From: Gari tellinella | Taxonomy: Eukaryota > Mollusca > Bivalvia > Cardiida > Psammobiidae | Direction: 5' to 3' | DNA length: 64,000 bases | NCBI GenBank assembly: GCA_922989275.2 | Contig: OV277863.1 | Coordinates: forward strand, 19,062,001-19,126,000 | Shown: piece after piece, positions 11,101 to 23,309 of the stretch | Layout of the letters: each line of letters starts with the position of its first letter | Numbering within the stretch: position 1 is the stretch's first letter | Notes under the pieces: model-generated | What the model was told of the DNA's origin: nothing | Database searches by the model: none | What the model saw: only the letters and a program-made list of their open reading frames with translations | Position numbers and translations under genes: made by a program

Positions 11101-11447
11101 TTGTGGTCGGTAACAGGCTTAATATATTTTTCACCTACTGGGAACCATACAACCTGTGTCCACAGCAGTCAATGACAGCAGAAAAATCTGTGTGTGACCA
11201 CTAGTTAGCCTTGGTACCCTGGTACAGTTACAGCTATACTATTACTAAGCAAAGCCTCCGTTATTAAACTGGGGTATTCTGATCTCCTTAGAAAGGTGGC
11301 TGCTTCATGCGGGAATAATTTCATCTTTGAAACTGCTGCAGGAGCTTTTCTATATTACTCATGACTGCTCTGTATTGAGACTACACCCATTTTCAAGATA
11401 TGACAATTATTTTTAAATGGATACTGAACAAAGGTTTTACAAAGTTT

Positions 11448-11642
11448 CACCCCTTCACTGCAGAACCAAGCATACATTTTGAAACAGTTTGAATCCAGAT
11501 CAGGCGCCGAGTAACTCGGTGTCTGATCAGGATCCACATACAGATGTTTCTTTGTTTACAAGTGATGAAAATATTTTTGAATAATGAATGAAGAGGACAA
11601 TTATTTAAGCAGATAACACTCTGGCACAGTGAAGGGGGTTAA
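11448..11642 (+). mobile_element. TTAA element family P
   Basis: 'caccccttcactgcag' left, 'cacagtgaagggggttaa' right, H2 palindrome in between (about 11490-11545). 11643-12130 holds two more diverged H2 arms and no exon. Confidence 0.7.
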
Positions 11643-12132
11643 TGATGACTGATTAACCCCATTGAAGCCAGAGGCCAGCAAAGTCACAGTCATGCACTCA
11701 GATAGTTCTACCTACCTTAACACTACTCTGCTATTAGCATAATATTGACATTTTTTTTTAAACAGTGTGAATTCAGATCACAAAACACTTCAGACTGAGA
11801 CTTACTCACTCCTGGGCATAACTATACGACCAATTATTAAACACTTCTGCTTACTATAATACTAACACCTTTTTTTTTAAACAATGTAGACCCAGAACTG
11901 ACAAGCTCCTGAAGGCGCTGTCTGACCTGGGTCTGTACTGTTTTGTTTTTTATCAGATCTGTTTAAAATGAGTCTGCACTCTTTCCTGGGGAAAAATCCT
12001 TATTCTATAAGTCAATGTAATAGTTCAGATGATAGATCCTCAAAAGGGACCGACTGCGAGCTTTATTTAATTATATGAGTTTAATATTCAGCAGGAGAAA
12101 AGTTAATCCAATCCTACATAGAAACGCCTTTT

Positions 12133-12390
12133 GCAGGGCTGCCATTTCTCCGGATTTTTCCTAAATCTCCGGATTTTTCCCGCAGTATATGGTATCTTAA
12201 AGCAGGCTGAAAGTAAAGCAGAATGCGCCATAAGGCGCATTCTGCTTTACTTACAGCCTGCTTTAAGTAGTCGCATGTGAACAAAACAAGAAAAAGGCTA
12301 TAGGGTAAAGGTACGATTCGTGAAATCGCACTTGAAAAATGCAAATTTTGAAATCTTAGGATTTTTCATGTCAACTTATGGCAGCCCTGC
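12133..12390. mobile_element. MITE family J enclosing an A-type hairpin
   Basis: Termini GCAGGGCTGCCAT / ATGGCAGCCCTGC with 'ctccggatttttcc' inside. Its core at about 12196-12268 is the H1 palindrome of family A (gcgccataaggcgc centre), followed by 'aaaaaggctatagggtaaagg', an A right-arm remnant. The copy at 55780-56009 has the same arrangement. Confidence 0.8.
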
Positions 12391-12777
12391 TTTTGATGCC
12401 TTTACTTTACTTCAAAGAAATATCTTTTCACGCTTCTACCATGATAAGGGCAATAGCAAACTTTTCCTACATCCTGACAAGTGGAGCTTAAGGAAGACTG
12501 AAAGCAAAGCAGAAAGCTCCAAAAAGAGCTTTTCTCTTTTCCTTACAGCCTGTTTTAGTTTAACCTAAATTGTATTCAAAGAATTATGATTGGACAACAG
12601 GCAGAGCCTGAGTCCTCTTAATACAATATTTTGTTCAAAATATTATTATGATTGGACAACAGTTAAAGCCTATGCCACTTCTCTTTAAATAACCATCTGT
12701 CTTAAACAGGTTTTGGGGAAAGAATGAAGCTGTCTCAAGAACTGTGTTGCTAATCCAGGACTATATAATATACCCAC

Positions 12778-13102
12778 CTTTTTCCCCACTGTGCCCCAGA
12801 CTGTGCAGTTTCTCTGTAATCCCATGAATTTTTTCAACAATTACACTACGGTCTTCCTTTCTCTCTACGTGAATCTCTGTGGCATGGTGGGTGATTGGGG
12901 CACACACTGTCTGTGAGGCCACTGCGGCCACGTCTTTAACACCATACTCTTTGTTCATTGAAAGATTCCCCTGCAGCGGGGTGTTTGGGGTACTAGATGT
13001 CTTTTTGTTGAAGGACAGAAACAAGTGTTTACACAGATCTTCCCCCACGTCCGCCTCCAAGTAGGTCTCCATGAACAGACGGAACCCCTCAAAGTCGATT
13101 GG
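12778..13102 (-). CDS. Dgk: Diacylglycerol kinase, exon 3 (N-terminal homology region)
   Basis: A 325-nt minus-strand exon with acceptor CTTCTATTTTCAG (AG at 13104-13103) and donor AAAAAG|GTGGGTA (GT at 12777-12776). It enters in phase 0 and leaves in phase 1. Its first 33 codons begin PIDFEGFRLFMETYLEADVG and are the most recognisable part of the locus: they match the IDFEGF-LFM-T-LE segment of the N-terminal region of vertebrate type I DGKs (recalled family knowledge, not a search). The remaining 75 codons are a polar, weakly conserved linker. Type I DGKs phosphorylate diacylglycerol to phosphatidic acid at membranes and are regulated by calcium through EF hands, none of which lie in this window. 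An antisense ORF at 12879-13064 is a shadow. Confidence 0.93.
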
Positions 13103-13833
13103 CTGAAAATAGAAGGCAGGAATATTAATATTTTGTATCACAAGTAGTCATGTCAAACACCAACATAAAGCCACATTAAGTTTACAAGTGACAGGGTCAA
13201 CCCTTGTTAAAGTGCTGGAACCAAACAGTGTGGACTCAGATTAAAGGGATCCTAAAGGAGTCTATTCTGATCAGGGTCTGCAAATTATTTGTTATACATC
13301 ATAATATTTTGGGAATAAACCCCTAAAAAGTTAATATAAACAAAAGTGCCGCATGCAGGTGTCAATGCTCGTCTGTTTCTGAAGATCAATGAAAAATACA
13401 AAAAAATTAGGTCAACGGTCAAGGTCAATTTGTAAAATATTTTGATAGTTCTGGATAGGACTTGTCAAGATGAACATGCATACTACAAATTAAGGTATTG
13501 CCAACGTTAAGGTTTCAGAATGATGTCAACACCGTCGACAATGCAGATGAAAATAGCTCAATTGTTTTCGAAAAACAGACTATGAATGTTACTAGCCACT
13601 TATTAGAAAACAGCTGAGTGACAGTTTGAAAATTAAGCCTAAACAAGGGTTAAGCTTTACAGTCAAACCGTATTAAAGGAGCACTCACAGAATGATTTAC
13701 CATTAGTAAACACGGCAGGTGGCAGTTGAATGCAGGACAAAAGTAATGCAGAAGGTTCTGCACTAATTTTGACCTTTACTAAGCAGTCACCTCTCTTTAA
13801 AGATCTCATCCTGCATCTTCAGTCAGTGGTCGC

Positions 13834-14087
13834 TTAACCCATTTCCCCATAGCCTATTTCTTGTTTTGAAGACATGTGACCACTTAAAGCAGGTTGAAAG
13901 TAAAGCAGAATGTGCCTTAAGGCGCATTCTGCTTTACTTTCAGCCTGCTTTAAGCTAAAATCTGCTAGAATAATTATAGAAAATATTTCTTATGGTACAT
14001 ATTCATAACTGTATATAAACTATAGTGTTACTATTTTCTTCAGAGGATGAATGAATTAAAGGTGTAAAAAGGTGTATAATGGGTTAA
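13834..14087 (-). mobile_element. MITE family A
   Basis: Complete; 'tatttatgggg' of the right arm is shortened. 13103-13833 is intron with diverged H2 arms (13220-13290) and a short Helentron-like stretch around 13370-13550. Confidence 0.87.
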
Positions 14088-14429
14088 CAGAGGATTGATT
14101 GTAGATTATTTGAGAACCCTATCACTATTACAGGCAGCCATAGCCTACTGTTGAGAAAGCGAAACAATCAGTGTTGAGAATTAATCATTTGCCTAAGATA
14201 TCCACCCACTACTTCTGTCTGTTCATCGCCATAAATCAAAGTAAATCTGTTCCCTGTAACAGTCAACAACCTGTAAAATCACCATTTCTTCCTCATAACC
14301 CTTTTTAGCCCTCTCATGCTGAACAATTTGGTCTATCGTCACCCTTTCCTATATAGCTATCAGTGCAAATCACCAATGTCCAACTAGCAAGTTGTATAGT
14401 GGCAATGACATTATATGTTTTCTTTCCTA

Positions 14430-14721
14430 ATAAACCCCTAAGCTTTTTTATGCCTTTAATTTATTCCTTCAATGAAGAAATCAGTTTCAATTTATATAGC
14501 CATGAATATATGTACCATAAGAAATATTTTCTATAATTATTCTAGCAGATTTTAGCTTAAAGCAGGCTGAAAGTAAAGCAAAATGTGCCTTAAGGCACAT
14601 TCTGCTTTACTTTCAGTCTGCTTTAAGCTACCATCCGCTTCTGCATTTATTTCATCCTCAGCTTTAAGTGATCACCTGTATTTAAAACTTAATTTGCACA
14701 GGCTATGGGGTAATGGATTAA
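14430..14721 (+). mobile_element. MITE family A with duplicated hairpin segment
   Basis: Left end decayed, right end 'ctatggggtaatggattaa'. An extra 'ctttaagctaccatccgctt' segment follows the hairpin. Confidence 0.78.
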
Positions 14722-14892
14722 CACTGTTCAGACCACTCCAGACAGTTTTGATCCAGATCTGACATTGGTATTCAGATGAAAATTAATATATAACATTTTC
14801 AAATACTTTTTATTTTCTATACAATCTATACAATAATAATAATGCCTTGATTTAGTTTTGTTAAAGAGAATAATGCCTTTTCTACTGTGAGC

Positions 14893-14976
14893 GGTGACTG
14901 CTTCAAGCAACACAAAAGTAAAGCAGAAAATTCCTATTTGGGCTTTCTGCTTTACTTTCATCTTGTTTTAGGCTTT
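14893..14976. repeat. H1-type hairpin, unassigned element
   Basis: 'agcaacacaaaagtaaagca' pairs imperfectly with 'tgctttactttcatcttgtt'. No family A termini flank it. Confidence 0.55.
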
Positions 14977-15143
14977 CATCATTTAGTGCATCCTCGTTCT
15001 AATGAATGTATCAGGGCAAATTACGTCCAGGCTTCTTCATTGAGACATCATCCCTATGTGCTTGATGGAAAAATTTCTTTTTAGATCATACAAGGGTAAT
15101 CTTAACCTTTTTGTGCCTAACACCAAATAAAAGGGACATAAGT

Positions 15144-15207
15144 AAACAGGGTAGCCTCTGATCAGATGCCGCATAATGCGGCATCTGATCAGAGTCTAAA
15201 CTGTTTG
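15144..15207. repeat. H2-type hairpin, unassigned element
   Basis: Arms around 'gccgcataatgcggc': 'ctctgatcagat' versus 'atctgatcagag', ending 'aaactgtttg'. Confidence 0.7.
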
Positions 15208-15225
15208 CTGATAGGAACTTCAATA

Positions 15226-15439
15226 TTAACCCTTAGCCTGCCACTCACGACTATAGCTCCATATGCAAACAGCTTGGATCCGGATGAGACGCCGAGTAAC
15301 TCGGCGTCTCTTCCGGATCCAAGCTGTTTGACACTCGGACAACATTTTCAGCAATTTTGAGCAACTTTGAAGCACTTTGAAACTTGAAGCAGACGAGAAA
15401 TATAGCAGACGACAATTTATTTGGCGGGCTAAGGGTTAA
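15226..15439 (-). mobile_element. MITE family C
   Basis: Family C is about 210 bp, TTAA-flanked, ends TTAACCCTTAGCCTGCCA / TGGCGGGCTAAGGGTTAA. It has an H2 palindrome (aaacagcttggatccggatg, centre 'gagtaactc') and a segment with spaced 'caaagt' repeats. One hairpin base pair is mutated here ('cttccggat'). Confidence 0.88.
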
Positions 15440-15619
15440 GAATGCTTTACTTTCAGCCTGCTTCAAGCTACCATGGCTCTGCTAGGAGTTGAGAAAATAT
15501 TTCTAATCAACTAATGGTACATGTATTCATAACCATGCATGTATGAAATGGAACTATTTTCATCATTGGAGATATACAATAAAGGCATAAATAGGTGTAT
15601 TTATGGAGTAATGGGTTAA
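15436..15619 (-). mobile_element. MITE family A, right half
   Basis: Starts at the hairpin centre 'TTAAgaatgctttactttcag', sharing its TTAA with the end of the C copy, and runs to 'ggagtaatgggttaa'. The left half is missing. Confidence 0.75.
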
Positions 15620-15901
15620 CTCCCTATAACCAGTACCTTGAGCTCTGAGTTTTGAAACTTAAGCAGACATCAGTTTGGTAACAAATGACACCCAGGCTGC
15701 CATCAAAAGCATAACATTTTCATCTCCCTAATGACCATTATCAAAGTATTTTTTTTCACGGTCAAATTCCAGTTATTTAGGCTACAATATAAACGATCAG
15801 AGAAACAGTTGCCATGGAGATATGACAGAAATATCTGAATCAGCAAAATATGCTGCATTGTTGTTCCTAGACTTGAATAACAGTTCAATGCTATTCCCAT
15901 T

Positions 15902-16400
15902 TTAACCCTTTCCCTCATAGAAGTGCCTTTTAACTCTTTCCTCCCTGAAACTTTAAATGGACAATTCCAGTTTCCATTTTAGTCTAGTCCATTTCTGACT
16001 TTTAAGGGTTGTTTTTGTCAATGTTTGGCATTGTGACAAACAGTGAAGACCCTGATCAGAGGGCTCCTTTCGGAGCCCTCTGATCTGGGTCTTCACTGTT
16101 TGCATAGGACAAGTGTACTATTCACATGTACACTGTTTGAAAAGGACGCCTATAGGCGGGACTAGGGTTCAAAGAGTAAACACATTTAATGTATTCCTCC
16201 ACTGCAGAAAAAGGTTACAATTTATTCAGTCATGAACACGTACCAAAAGAAATAGTTTCTATATCCAAGCAGATGGTAGCTTAAAGCAGGCTAAAAGTAA
16301 AGCAGAATGTGCTTTAAGGTGCCTTCTGTTTTACTTTCAACCTGCATTAAGTGGTCACCTGTCTTCAAAACTAGAAACAAGCTATGTGGTAAAGGGTTAA
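15902..16400 (+). mobile_element. MITE family A interrupted by B
   Basis: Left arm TTAACCCTTTCCCTCATAG...gtgcctt, then B, then 'cacatttaatgtattcctcc' through the hairpin to 'atgtggtaaagggttaa'. Confidence 0.85.
15930..16179 (+). mobile_element. MITE family B nested in A
   Basis: Inserted at the TTAA in the 'gccttttaa' of the A left arm; right end 'ggttcaaagagtaaa' is mutated. Same host position as the B copy at 24898. Confidence 0.87.
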
Positions 16401-16431
16401 GCTTGCTTTCATTGTTTCGCATATGGCTGTA

Positions 16432-16640
16432 TTAACCAGTTACTCCATATATACACATTTTATGCCTTTAATTTATTCCTTCACTGAAGAACATAGTTCC
16501 AATTTATACCAGTTGCTACCTTGAAGCAGGCTTAAGATAAAGCAGAATGTACCTTAAAACACATTCTGCTTTACTTTCAACCTGCTTTAAGTGATCACCT
16601 TTACTTCAAGACTAGAAACAGGCTGTCGGATAACGGGTTA
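16432..16640 (+). mobile_element. MITE family A, deleted in left arm
   Basis: The segment between 'caatttatacc' and the hairpin is missing; right end 'ggctgtcggataacgggtta'. Confidence 0.8.
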
Positions 16641-16700
16641 TATAACATAAGGCAGAAATATCCATTTGAGTCAAGTGTCTTCTTAAAGCAGACTATAAGA

Positions 16701-17850
16701 CAAGGGCTACTATGGCCCTAAATCGCTCACCTGGTAACCATGTAACCATGTACACCGTGTGACCTAGTTTTTGACCGGGCATGACCCTCATTCTAACTTG
16801 ACCTCGATTTCAATGAGACAAACATTATGTTCACAAGTTTCATGAAGATTCAATGAATTTTGTAGTCTCTATAGTGTTAACGACGTTTTTCGATGACTTG
16901 ACCTAGTGACCTAGTTTTTGTCGCAGGCTCCCTCATTTGTTGGCTTCTTAATCATTAAGAACCATTGAAATAAACTCTAACTATTACTTAACAAGGTTTT
17001 TCGATAATTTGACCTAGTGACCTAGTTTTTGACCGGACATGACCAACATTCGAACTTGACCTAGATTTAATTGAGGCAAACATTTTGATGAAGTTTCATG
17101 AAGATCCAATGAAATTTGTAGTCTCTAGAGTGTTAACAAGGTTTTTCGAAGATTTGACCTAGTGACCTAGTTTTTGACCGGACATGACCCACATTCGAAC
17201 TTGGCCTAGATTTCATTAGGGCAATCATATTGATGAAGTTTCATGAAGATCCAATGAAATTTGTAGCCTCTAGAGTGTTAACAAGGTTTTTCGATAATTT
17301 GACCTAGTGACCTAGTTTTTGACCGGACATGACCCACATTCGAACTTGGCCTAGATTTCATTGAGGCAAACATTTTGACCAAGTTTCATCAAGATCCAAT
17401 GAGATTTGAACCTGGTAGAGTGTTAACGAACAATTGTGGACGGACGGACGGACGGACGTTCTCACAGATGGACATTTGTTGGGTATTTTTTTTGTTTAAA
17501 AGTACCCAACAGTACCCAAAATACCCAACAAGAACAATAGGGCAATCACGGAATGAATGGAATCTATTGTTCTCCCTACCCAACAAAGGACCTTTCGTGC
17601 GCTCGGACGGACGTGCCACCGAAATGGGTTAGAGGGCCTTTTCTTTTGTTATTTTCTTTTGTTTGAATAACGGGCCATGGCCCCTTATTCTATTGTTACG
17701 GAATGAACTCTATTGTCTTCTTTTGTTATGTTTACCGTTATCTGGCCAGAAAAGGCCCTCTAACCCATTTCGGTTGTGCGGACAGACGACGGACGACGGG
17801 CATCCAGCGATCCTAAAAGCTCACCTTGGCACTACGTGCCAGGTGAGCTA
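16701..17850. mobile_element. Helentron-like element, 145-bp monomers
   Basis: Begins 'caagggctactatggccc' (5' hairpin) then 'tcgctcacctgg'; ends in a hairpin 'ggcactacgtgcc' followed by AGGTGAGCTA. Inside, 'gacctagtttttgaccgg' starts at 16761, 16908, 17019, 17164 and 17309, mostly about 145 bp apart. A (GACG)n run and an inverted 'gggtacttt' segment precede the 3' end. No protein is encoded. Confidence 0.75.
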
Positions 17851-18093
17851 AAAAGCAAAATTATCCATTAAGGAGATGTGGCTGCTTTAAGTAGACTGAA
17901 GGTAAAGCAGAAATCTTCCTTAATGAATATATCTACTTAATACTTTCAGCCAGATTTAAGCAGCCACTTATCATGATGTAGGCATTTTCGTATGGCCCTG
18001 GATTATGAGGATAGGATATAAATATTATATACAGGCATGGAAAATATTTCTATGAGGAAAAGATACAATAAGGATGAAATTATTATTTCCTGT

Positions 18094-18323
18094 TTAACCC
18101 TTTCCTCTCCTTTCAAATTAGTCTAGTCCATTTTTGACTTTTTAGGGTTGATTTTCACAATATAATTATGTCAAAATGACAAACAGTGTAGACCCTGATC
18201 AGAGGGCTCCTTAAGGAGCCCTCTGATCAGGGTCTACACTATTTGCATAGGACAAGTGTACTCCTCACATGTATGCTGTTTGCAAATGACACATATATTC
18301 GTGACTATGGTTCAAAAAGTTAA
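18094..18323 (+). mobile_element. MITE family B
   Basis: TTAACCCTTTCCTC left, 'gttcaaaaagttaa' right; perfect palindrome around 'ctccttaaggag', itself a TTAA. Confidence 0.88.
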
Positions 18324-18379
18324 ACAAAATAAGATGCAATCACAATGCAATAAAACGGAGCAAACTTTTTTTTTTACAT

Positions 18380-18500
18380 AATAAAGACTCATTTAAACAG
18401 GTTGGAGCTTGATCAGACACCGAGTTACTGAGCATCTGATCTTGCTCCAAACTATTTGCAAGGCTTTTAGCCTAAATGTGTTTATTAGAAAAGAAGAACA
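18380..18500. repeat. Family E remnant
   Basis: H2 hairpin 'ggagcttgatcagacaccga' and 'cctaaatgtgtttatt' right-arm sequence; no TIRs. Confidence 0.5.
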
Positions 18501-18567
18501 TCTGTTATGAATAGCTATATCTATTAAGAATACCTGTTAACATGAGTTGATAAGACATTAAACCAGA

Positions 18568-19424
18568 GTTGCCGGAGAAAGCTCGCTGGCGGCATATTTT
18601 GATATTTAAAGCAGAGTCTGAAGTCAGGGTCACTGTGAGTGGTCAAACTTTTTGTATGCATGGAAATATCTTGTCCGTATAAATTTAATGTACATCAAAA
18701 ATGAAAGCAATACCTCTTGGGACATAGGAGTTACCTAAACACAGATTTTTAAACCTAAACAAGGGCCCTAAGTTAAAGGTCAAGGTCCTTGGGATCAAAC
18801 TTTTTGTGTGCATGGAAGGGTCTTGTCCATATACACATGCATATCAAATATGAAAGCAATACCTCAAGGGACATAGGAGTTAAGCAATTTTTTTTTCAAA
18901 ACCTAAACACAGATTTCGAAACCTAAACGCAGAGCGTAATTTGAAGGTCAAGTTCGCTGGGATCAAATGTTTTGACAATATACACATTCATTCCACACGT
19001 ATAAGCCATAACTCAAGGGTAATAGGAATTACTGTATAAGCATTTTTCGAAACTTAAACGCAAATTTTGAAACCTAAATGTCCGCCCTTAGTTTAAGGTC
19101 ACACAGATCAATTTTTTTGCATGCACATGCATATCAAACGTGAAAGCAATACCTCAAGGAACATAGGAGTTATAAGCATTTTTCCAAAGTAAAACACATT
19201 TCAAAACTAAAACGCAGTGGCTGAGGTCAAGGTCAAGAGGGTCAAAATGTTCACATGGTTGAAAAGGTCTTGCCCCAAGGCATTTGTGGTGCAAGTATGA
19301 AAGATGTCGGTGGAAGGGCATAGAAGTTATGAAAACTTTCATGAAAAGGCTAACGTGAACGGCAACACTGATGCCAACGACAGGTTGACAACATAAGCTC
19401 TCCTGGACACAGTCCGGCAAGCTA
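18568..19424. mobile_element. Helentron-like element, monomer type 1
   Basis: Ends 'gccggagaaagctcgctgg' and 'cagtccggcaagctaa'. Four to five units with 'aaggtcaaggt', 'cacatgcatatcaaa' and 'cctcaagggacataggagtt'. ORFs across 19154-19456 are monomer artefacts. Confidence 0.65.
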
Positions 19425-19704
19425 ATGAGAGGAACCTGTTGGCATACCATCAACATTGTTGAGACAACAGTAAATATTAAATACTACTCCATAAGGTAGC
19501 ATGGAGGCCATAATAAGATGGCAGCTTGACGCAGGAAAAAAAAGATGTGTTTGAGAAGGCTGATGTGACCATGACCTCTAAATTACCTTGACCTTTTTCT
19601 GATATGACCAAACTTGTACGGAGCTCATTGGGCTTTTTCAGACAAGTAGACATGCCAGATATGAAGTCTTTATGACATGTATGGTGTAGTTCCAAAGTTA
19701 CTGA

Positions 19705-20073
19705 TACAGTGCTCCCTCTCTGCAACAACCCTCCCAACAATGACTCCCTCCTTACAATGACCCTTGTCGCAGTTCCCAAACAATTTACATTTATGTCTAA
19801 CGCTTTTACTTTTGCAATGTTGTCTGCTTAAAGTTGTTGTCTGCTTTTTTTCTCAAAGTAACAAAATGGACACTTAAGTTTGACGGGAAAAAAACTTTAT
19901 GAGAAGGGACAAACAGCTTGAATCCAGATCAGACGCCGAGTTATGCGGCGTCTGATCTTGATTCAAGCTGTTTGCAAATGTAAGTAAATTTCCCTCCCTA
20001 CAACGACTCCCTCTGAACAACGCACACAATCTTTGTCTCCCATTGGATGTCGTTGTAGAAAAGGAACGCTGTA
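19705..20073. mobile_element. MITE family G
   Basis: TACAGTGCTCCCTCTCTGCAA / GAAAAGGAACGCTGTA ends, TA-flanked, repeated 'acaacgactccctc' blocks, and an H2 palindrome at about 19915-19975 (centre 'gagttatgc'). Confidence 0.82.
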
Positions 20074-20171
20074 TTGCCAAGTATTGCAATGAGAATATTT
20101 GTTTTAGCACAATTGTCTTCCAAATAATGTCTTCCTCACTGTATGAGGTTACCCAAATGAAGTTAAAGTGT

Positions 20172-20581
20172 TTAACCATTGCCCGATAGTCTGTTTCTAG
20201 TTTTGAAAACATAATATCACTTAAAGCAGGTTGAAAGTAGTATTCTGCTTTACTTTTAGACTGCTTTAAGCTGAGCTCATACGGAAAAGTAGTACAAATA
20301 TATTATATGTTGGTTAAACCTTTCCTCCCTGAAACCTCAAATGGTTAATTCTAGTTTTCAATTTAGTCTAGTCCATGGGCTCCTTAAGGAGCCCTCTGAT
20401 CAGGGTCTACACTGTTTGCATAGGACAAGTATACTCTTCACAAGTACACTGTTTGCAAAGGATGCATATATGCGTGACTAGGGTTCAAAGAGTTAAGGAC
20501 ATCCTATCTTAGGACTGATAACTTTTCTTAGTGTATGAATACTAAGAAGCGTAAAAAGGTGTATTTATGGGGTAGAGGGTT
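20172..20581 (-). mobile_element. MITE family A interrupted by B
   Basis: Shortened hairpin at about 20222-20272. After the B insertion the A right arm resumes ('acttttcttagtgtatgaat') to 'ggggtagagggtt'. Confidence 0.75.
20314..20496 (+). mobile_element. MITE family B, one hairpin arm deleted
   Basis: TTAAACCTTTCCTCCCTG to 'gttcaaagagttaa'. It lacks the left arm of the palindrome, jumping from 'agtccat' to 'gggctccttaagg'. 20582-21391 is intron; 21004-21052 has a short inverted repeat 'gtttaagacaagttgatctc'. Confidence 0.8.
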
Positions 20582-21391
20582 GAGACAGGTTTGACTGTAG
20601 TGTCCTCATGACATTCTTGAAATGTCACATTTGAGAGGATTTGCTGCCTTTCACAGTCTTGCTAGACAATTATCCCCATATCTGATGGCAACAGCACAAT
20701 CCACAAACCATAATTGATTCCCCTAGTTTAATGTCAAACCTTCTAATTCACTAGGTTTGAAAGACACAAAAAGTTTAACAATTCTCATGCTGAATATTCA
20801 TATATATAACCCCACCCACTATGAGTTTCTCACATAACTACCCCTGTTTTCTATAGCTAACAACGATGACGAATATCCTTATCTCCAACATGTGTAAGAT
20901 CACTATAACGTCACTATTTATAACAGCCTTTTGACGTCACCGGGGTTCCAAAAAATTGCATATTGCTTAAAAAATAGCTTAAATCTTTGGTAATGTGAGA
21001 AAAAGAATCTGTTTAAGACAAGTTGATCTCGTTTGAGATCAGCTTGTCTTAAACATAGACGAGTGACAGATCCTATATATCTCTCAGACTGAACTATAGA
21101 ACTAGAACTGTGGCTAATAAAACAAGGAAACAGTTCCTAAGGAAAGAGTGAAGACTCATGTTAAATAGATGCTATTAAAAACAATGTTCATTTTGGAGAA
21201 TGGATAACCATACAATGCTGAATTTTCATCTGGTTTCTGATACATGACTAGCTTTACAGTGAACCTCAATTTGTCCCCTAGTATTTAAAGTATAGACCCT
21301 GTTTAGAGTGTTCCTTCAGTAGCCCTCTGATCCGGGTCTACACAGCTTGTAAAGGATGCATATATCCTGCTCCAGCACTATAACAGTAACT

Positions 21392-21585
21392 CAGGGTTCT
21401 AGATAAGAGGGAGTAAACTGCACAAATCCAATATTTTCTCACTTATTTCGGCATCAAATCCTATGGTGTTACTACTCATTAGAATCGTCTCTTCGAGACA
21501 ATTCTAATGAGTAGTAACACCATAGGGTTTAGAATAGAAATAAAGATTTTGGTTTTTAAATTAATCCCCCTTAAGTGGAGCCCTG
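21392..21585. mobile_element. MITE family D, TSD GTAACT
   Basis: CAGGGTTCTAGATAAG / CTTAAGTGGAGCCCTG with inner hairpin 'tactcattagaatcgtctc'. GTAACT abuts both ends. Confidence 0.87.
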
Positions 21586-21768
21586 GTAACTGTTGGAAAT
21601 CTGAATGAATTCCTTGCACATAAATCATATTTGAGCAACTAAAGGGTGTCATTTTACATTCTTGCATCAAGCGCATTCCAATAAAGGCTCTGTTATGCAA
21701 TATACAATGTAGAACAATGATAATTGTAATTAAGTGATTTCCAAGCTACTTCAAACAGAGACCACTTA

Positions 21769-21974
21769 AACTCTTTCCCCTACATAGCTTGTTTTCAGTA
21801 TTGAAGACAGATGGTTGTTAAGTGCAGACTGAAAGTAAAGCAGATTGTTCCTATGGGAATTAATGCTCCTTTATCTTCAAATTCAGCCTGCTTTAAGCTA
21901 CCATCTGCCAGGATACAGGATATATTTCTTATAGTGCATATTCATGACTGTATAAAGTGGAACTATTTTTTTAA
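21769..21974 (-). mobile_element. MITE family A, right arm cut by the next copy
   Basis: Left 'ctctttcccctacatagctt', altered hairpin, ends at 'tggaactattttt' where the next A begins. Confidence 0.7.
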
Positions 21975-22196
21975 CCAATTACCCCATATATACACCTTTT
22001 CATGCTTTTAATTTATTCCTCCACTGAAGAAAATAGTTCCAAATTATACCTTCATAAATACATACCATAAGAAATATTTTCTATTATCCTAGCAGATGCT
22101 AGCTTAACATTCTGTTTTACTTTCAGCCTGCTTTAAGCTAGCATCCTTAAGGCACATTCTGCTTTACTTTCAACCTGCTTTTAGTGGTCACCTATA
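21971..22196 (+). mobile_element. MITE family A, rearranged hairpin
   Basis: TTAACCAATTACCCCATATA left; second hairpin arm duplicated ('cctgctttaagctagcatcc' then another arm); right terminus missing. 22197-22605 shows nothing I recognise. Confidence 0.7.
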
Positions 22197-22605
22197 TTTG
22201 TTATGTTTATTTGACACAATTCTCAGTTAATTGTGTGTAAATGTTATATTTTGTGCTGGAGGCCTATATTTATGAATAAAACATATTGTACGTATTGTAT
22301 CTATATCTATGTTTGGTAATACATGTATCTCACAATTAATTTGACCACTTCTCCATCATAGCGCTCAATCTACAGTCATCGACTCAAAACCCCTGAAAAA
22401 CACTTGAGAAATAATCTATACATGTAAATAGACAAACACATTTACACTGTCTCAAGGCTAAATTCCAGCTATTTGGAGGGATTTTGTTTTGGCCTTTTGC
22501 ATATGTCAAATGTAAACGCAAGCCTCCATAATCCAGTAAATCCACCAATGCAATTCACCAATACAACCAACTGATACGACATACCATACATTAGCAATTG
22601 TGCAA

Positions 22606-23040
22606 TTAACCCATTACTCCTTAAATACAAATTTTTATGCCTTTTATTTATTCCTCCACTAAAGAAAATAGTCCTATTTTAATATCCAGTCATGAAAATG
22701 CATCATTACAATAGAAATATTTTCTATATCCTAGAGGATGGTAGCTTAAAGCAGGTTGAAAGTAAAGCAGAATGTGCCTTAAGGCACATTCTGCTTTACA
22801 TTCAACCTGCTTTAAGCGGTCACCTGTCTTCAAAAGTACAAACAGGCCAGATCTCCAGATAAGAGGGAGTAAACTGAACAAATCCAACATTTTCTCACTC
22901 ATTTCAGCACCAAATCCTATGGTGTTACTACTCATTAGAAAGAGTAGTGACACCATGGGGTTTAAAGCAGAAATAAAGATTTTAGTTTTTGAAATACTCC
23001 CCTTATCTGGAGCCCTGACAGGCTACGGGGTAGAGGTTAA
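22606..23040 (+). mobile_element. MITE family A interrupted by D
   Basis: Complete A with a good hairpin (22747-22815), broken at 'aaacaggc' by D, resuming 'acaggctacggggtagaggttaa'. Confidence 0.85.
22848..23017. mobile_element. MITE family D nested in A, TSD ACAGGC
   Basis: ACAGGC is single in intact A copies and duplicated here on either side of D, which shows the insertion directly. Inner hairpin arm partly lost. Confidence 0.9.
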
Positions 23041-23272
23041 ATCCATGTTGTATTATCTTAGCTACCATAAATATGGTTAAATCCATGTTGTATTATCTTA
23101 GCTACCATCAATATGGTTAAACCCATGTTGTATTATCTTAGCTACCATCAATATGGTTAAATCCATGTTGTATTATCTTAGCTACCATCAATATGGTTAA
23201 ACCCATGTTGTATTATCTTAGCTACCATCAATATGGTTAAATCCATGTTGTATTATCTTAGCTACCATCAAT
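23035..23272. repeat. 40-bp minisatellite, six units, next to DGK exon 2
   Basis: 'ccatgttgtattatcttagc' recurs at exactly 40-bp steps from 23043. Units alternate between 'aaatcc' and 'aaaccc' from unit 2 on, suggesting amplification as a dimer. The array ends about 36 bases inside intron 2 from the exon 2 donor. Confidence 0.95.
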
Positions 23273-23309
23273 AAGCCTAAATTTTTCATGATTGACTTGA
23301 GTCACTTAC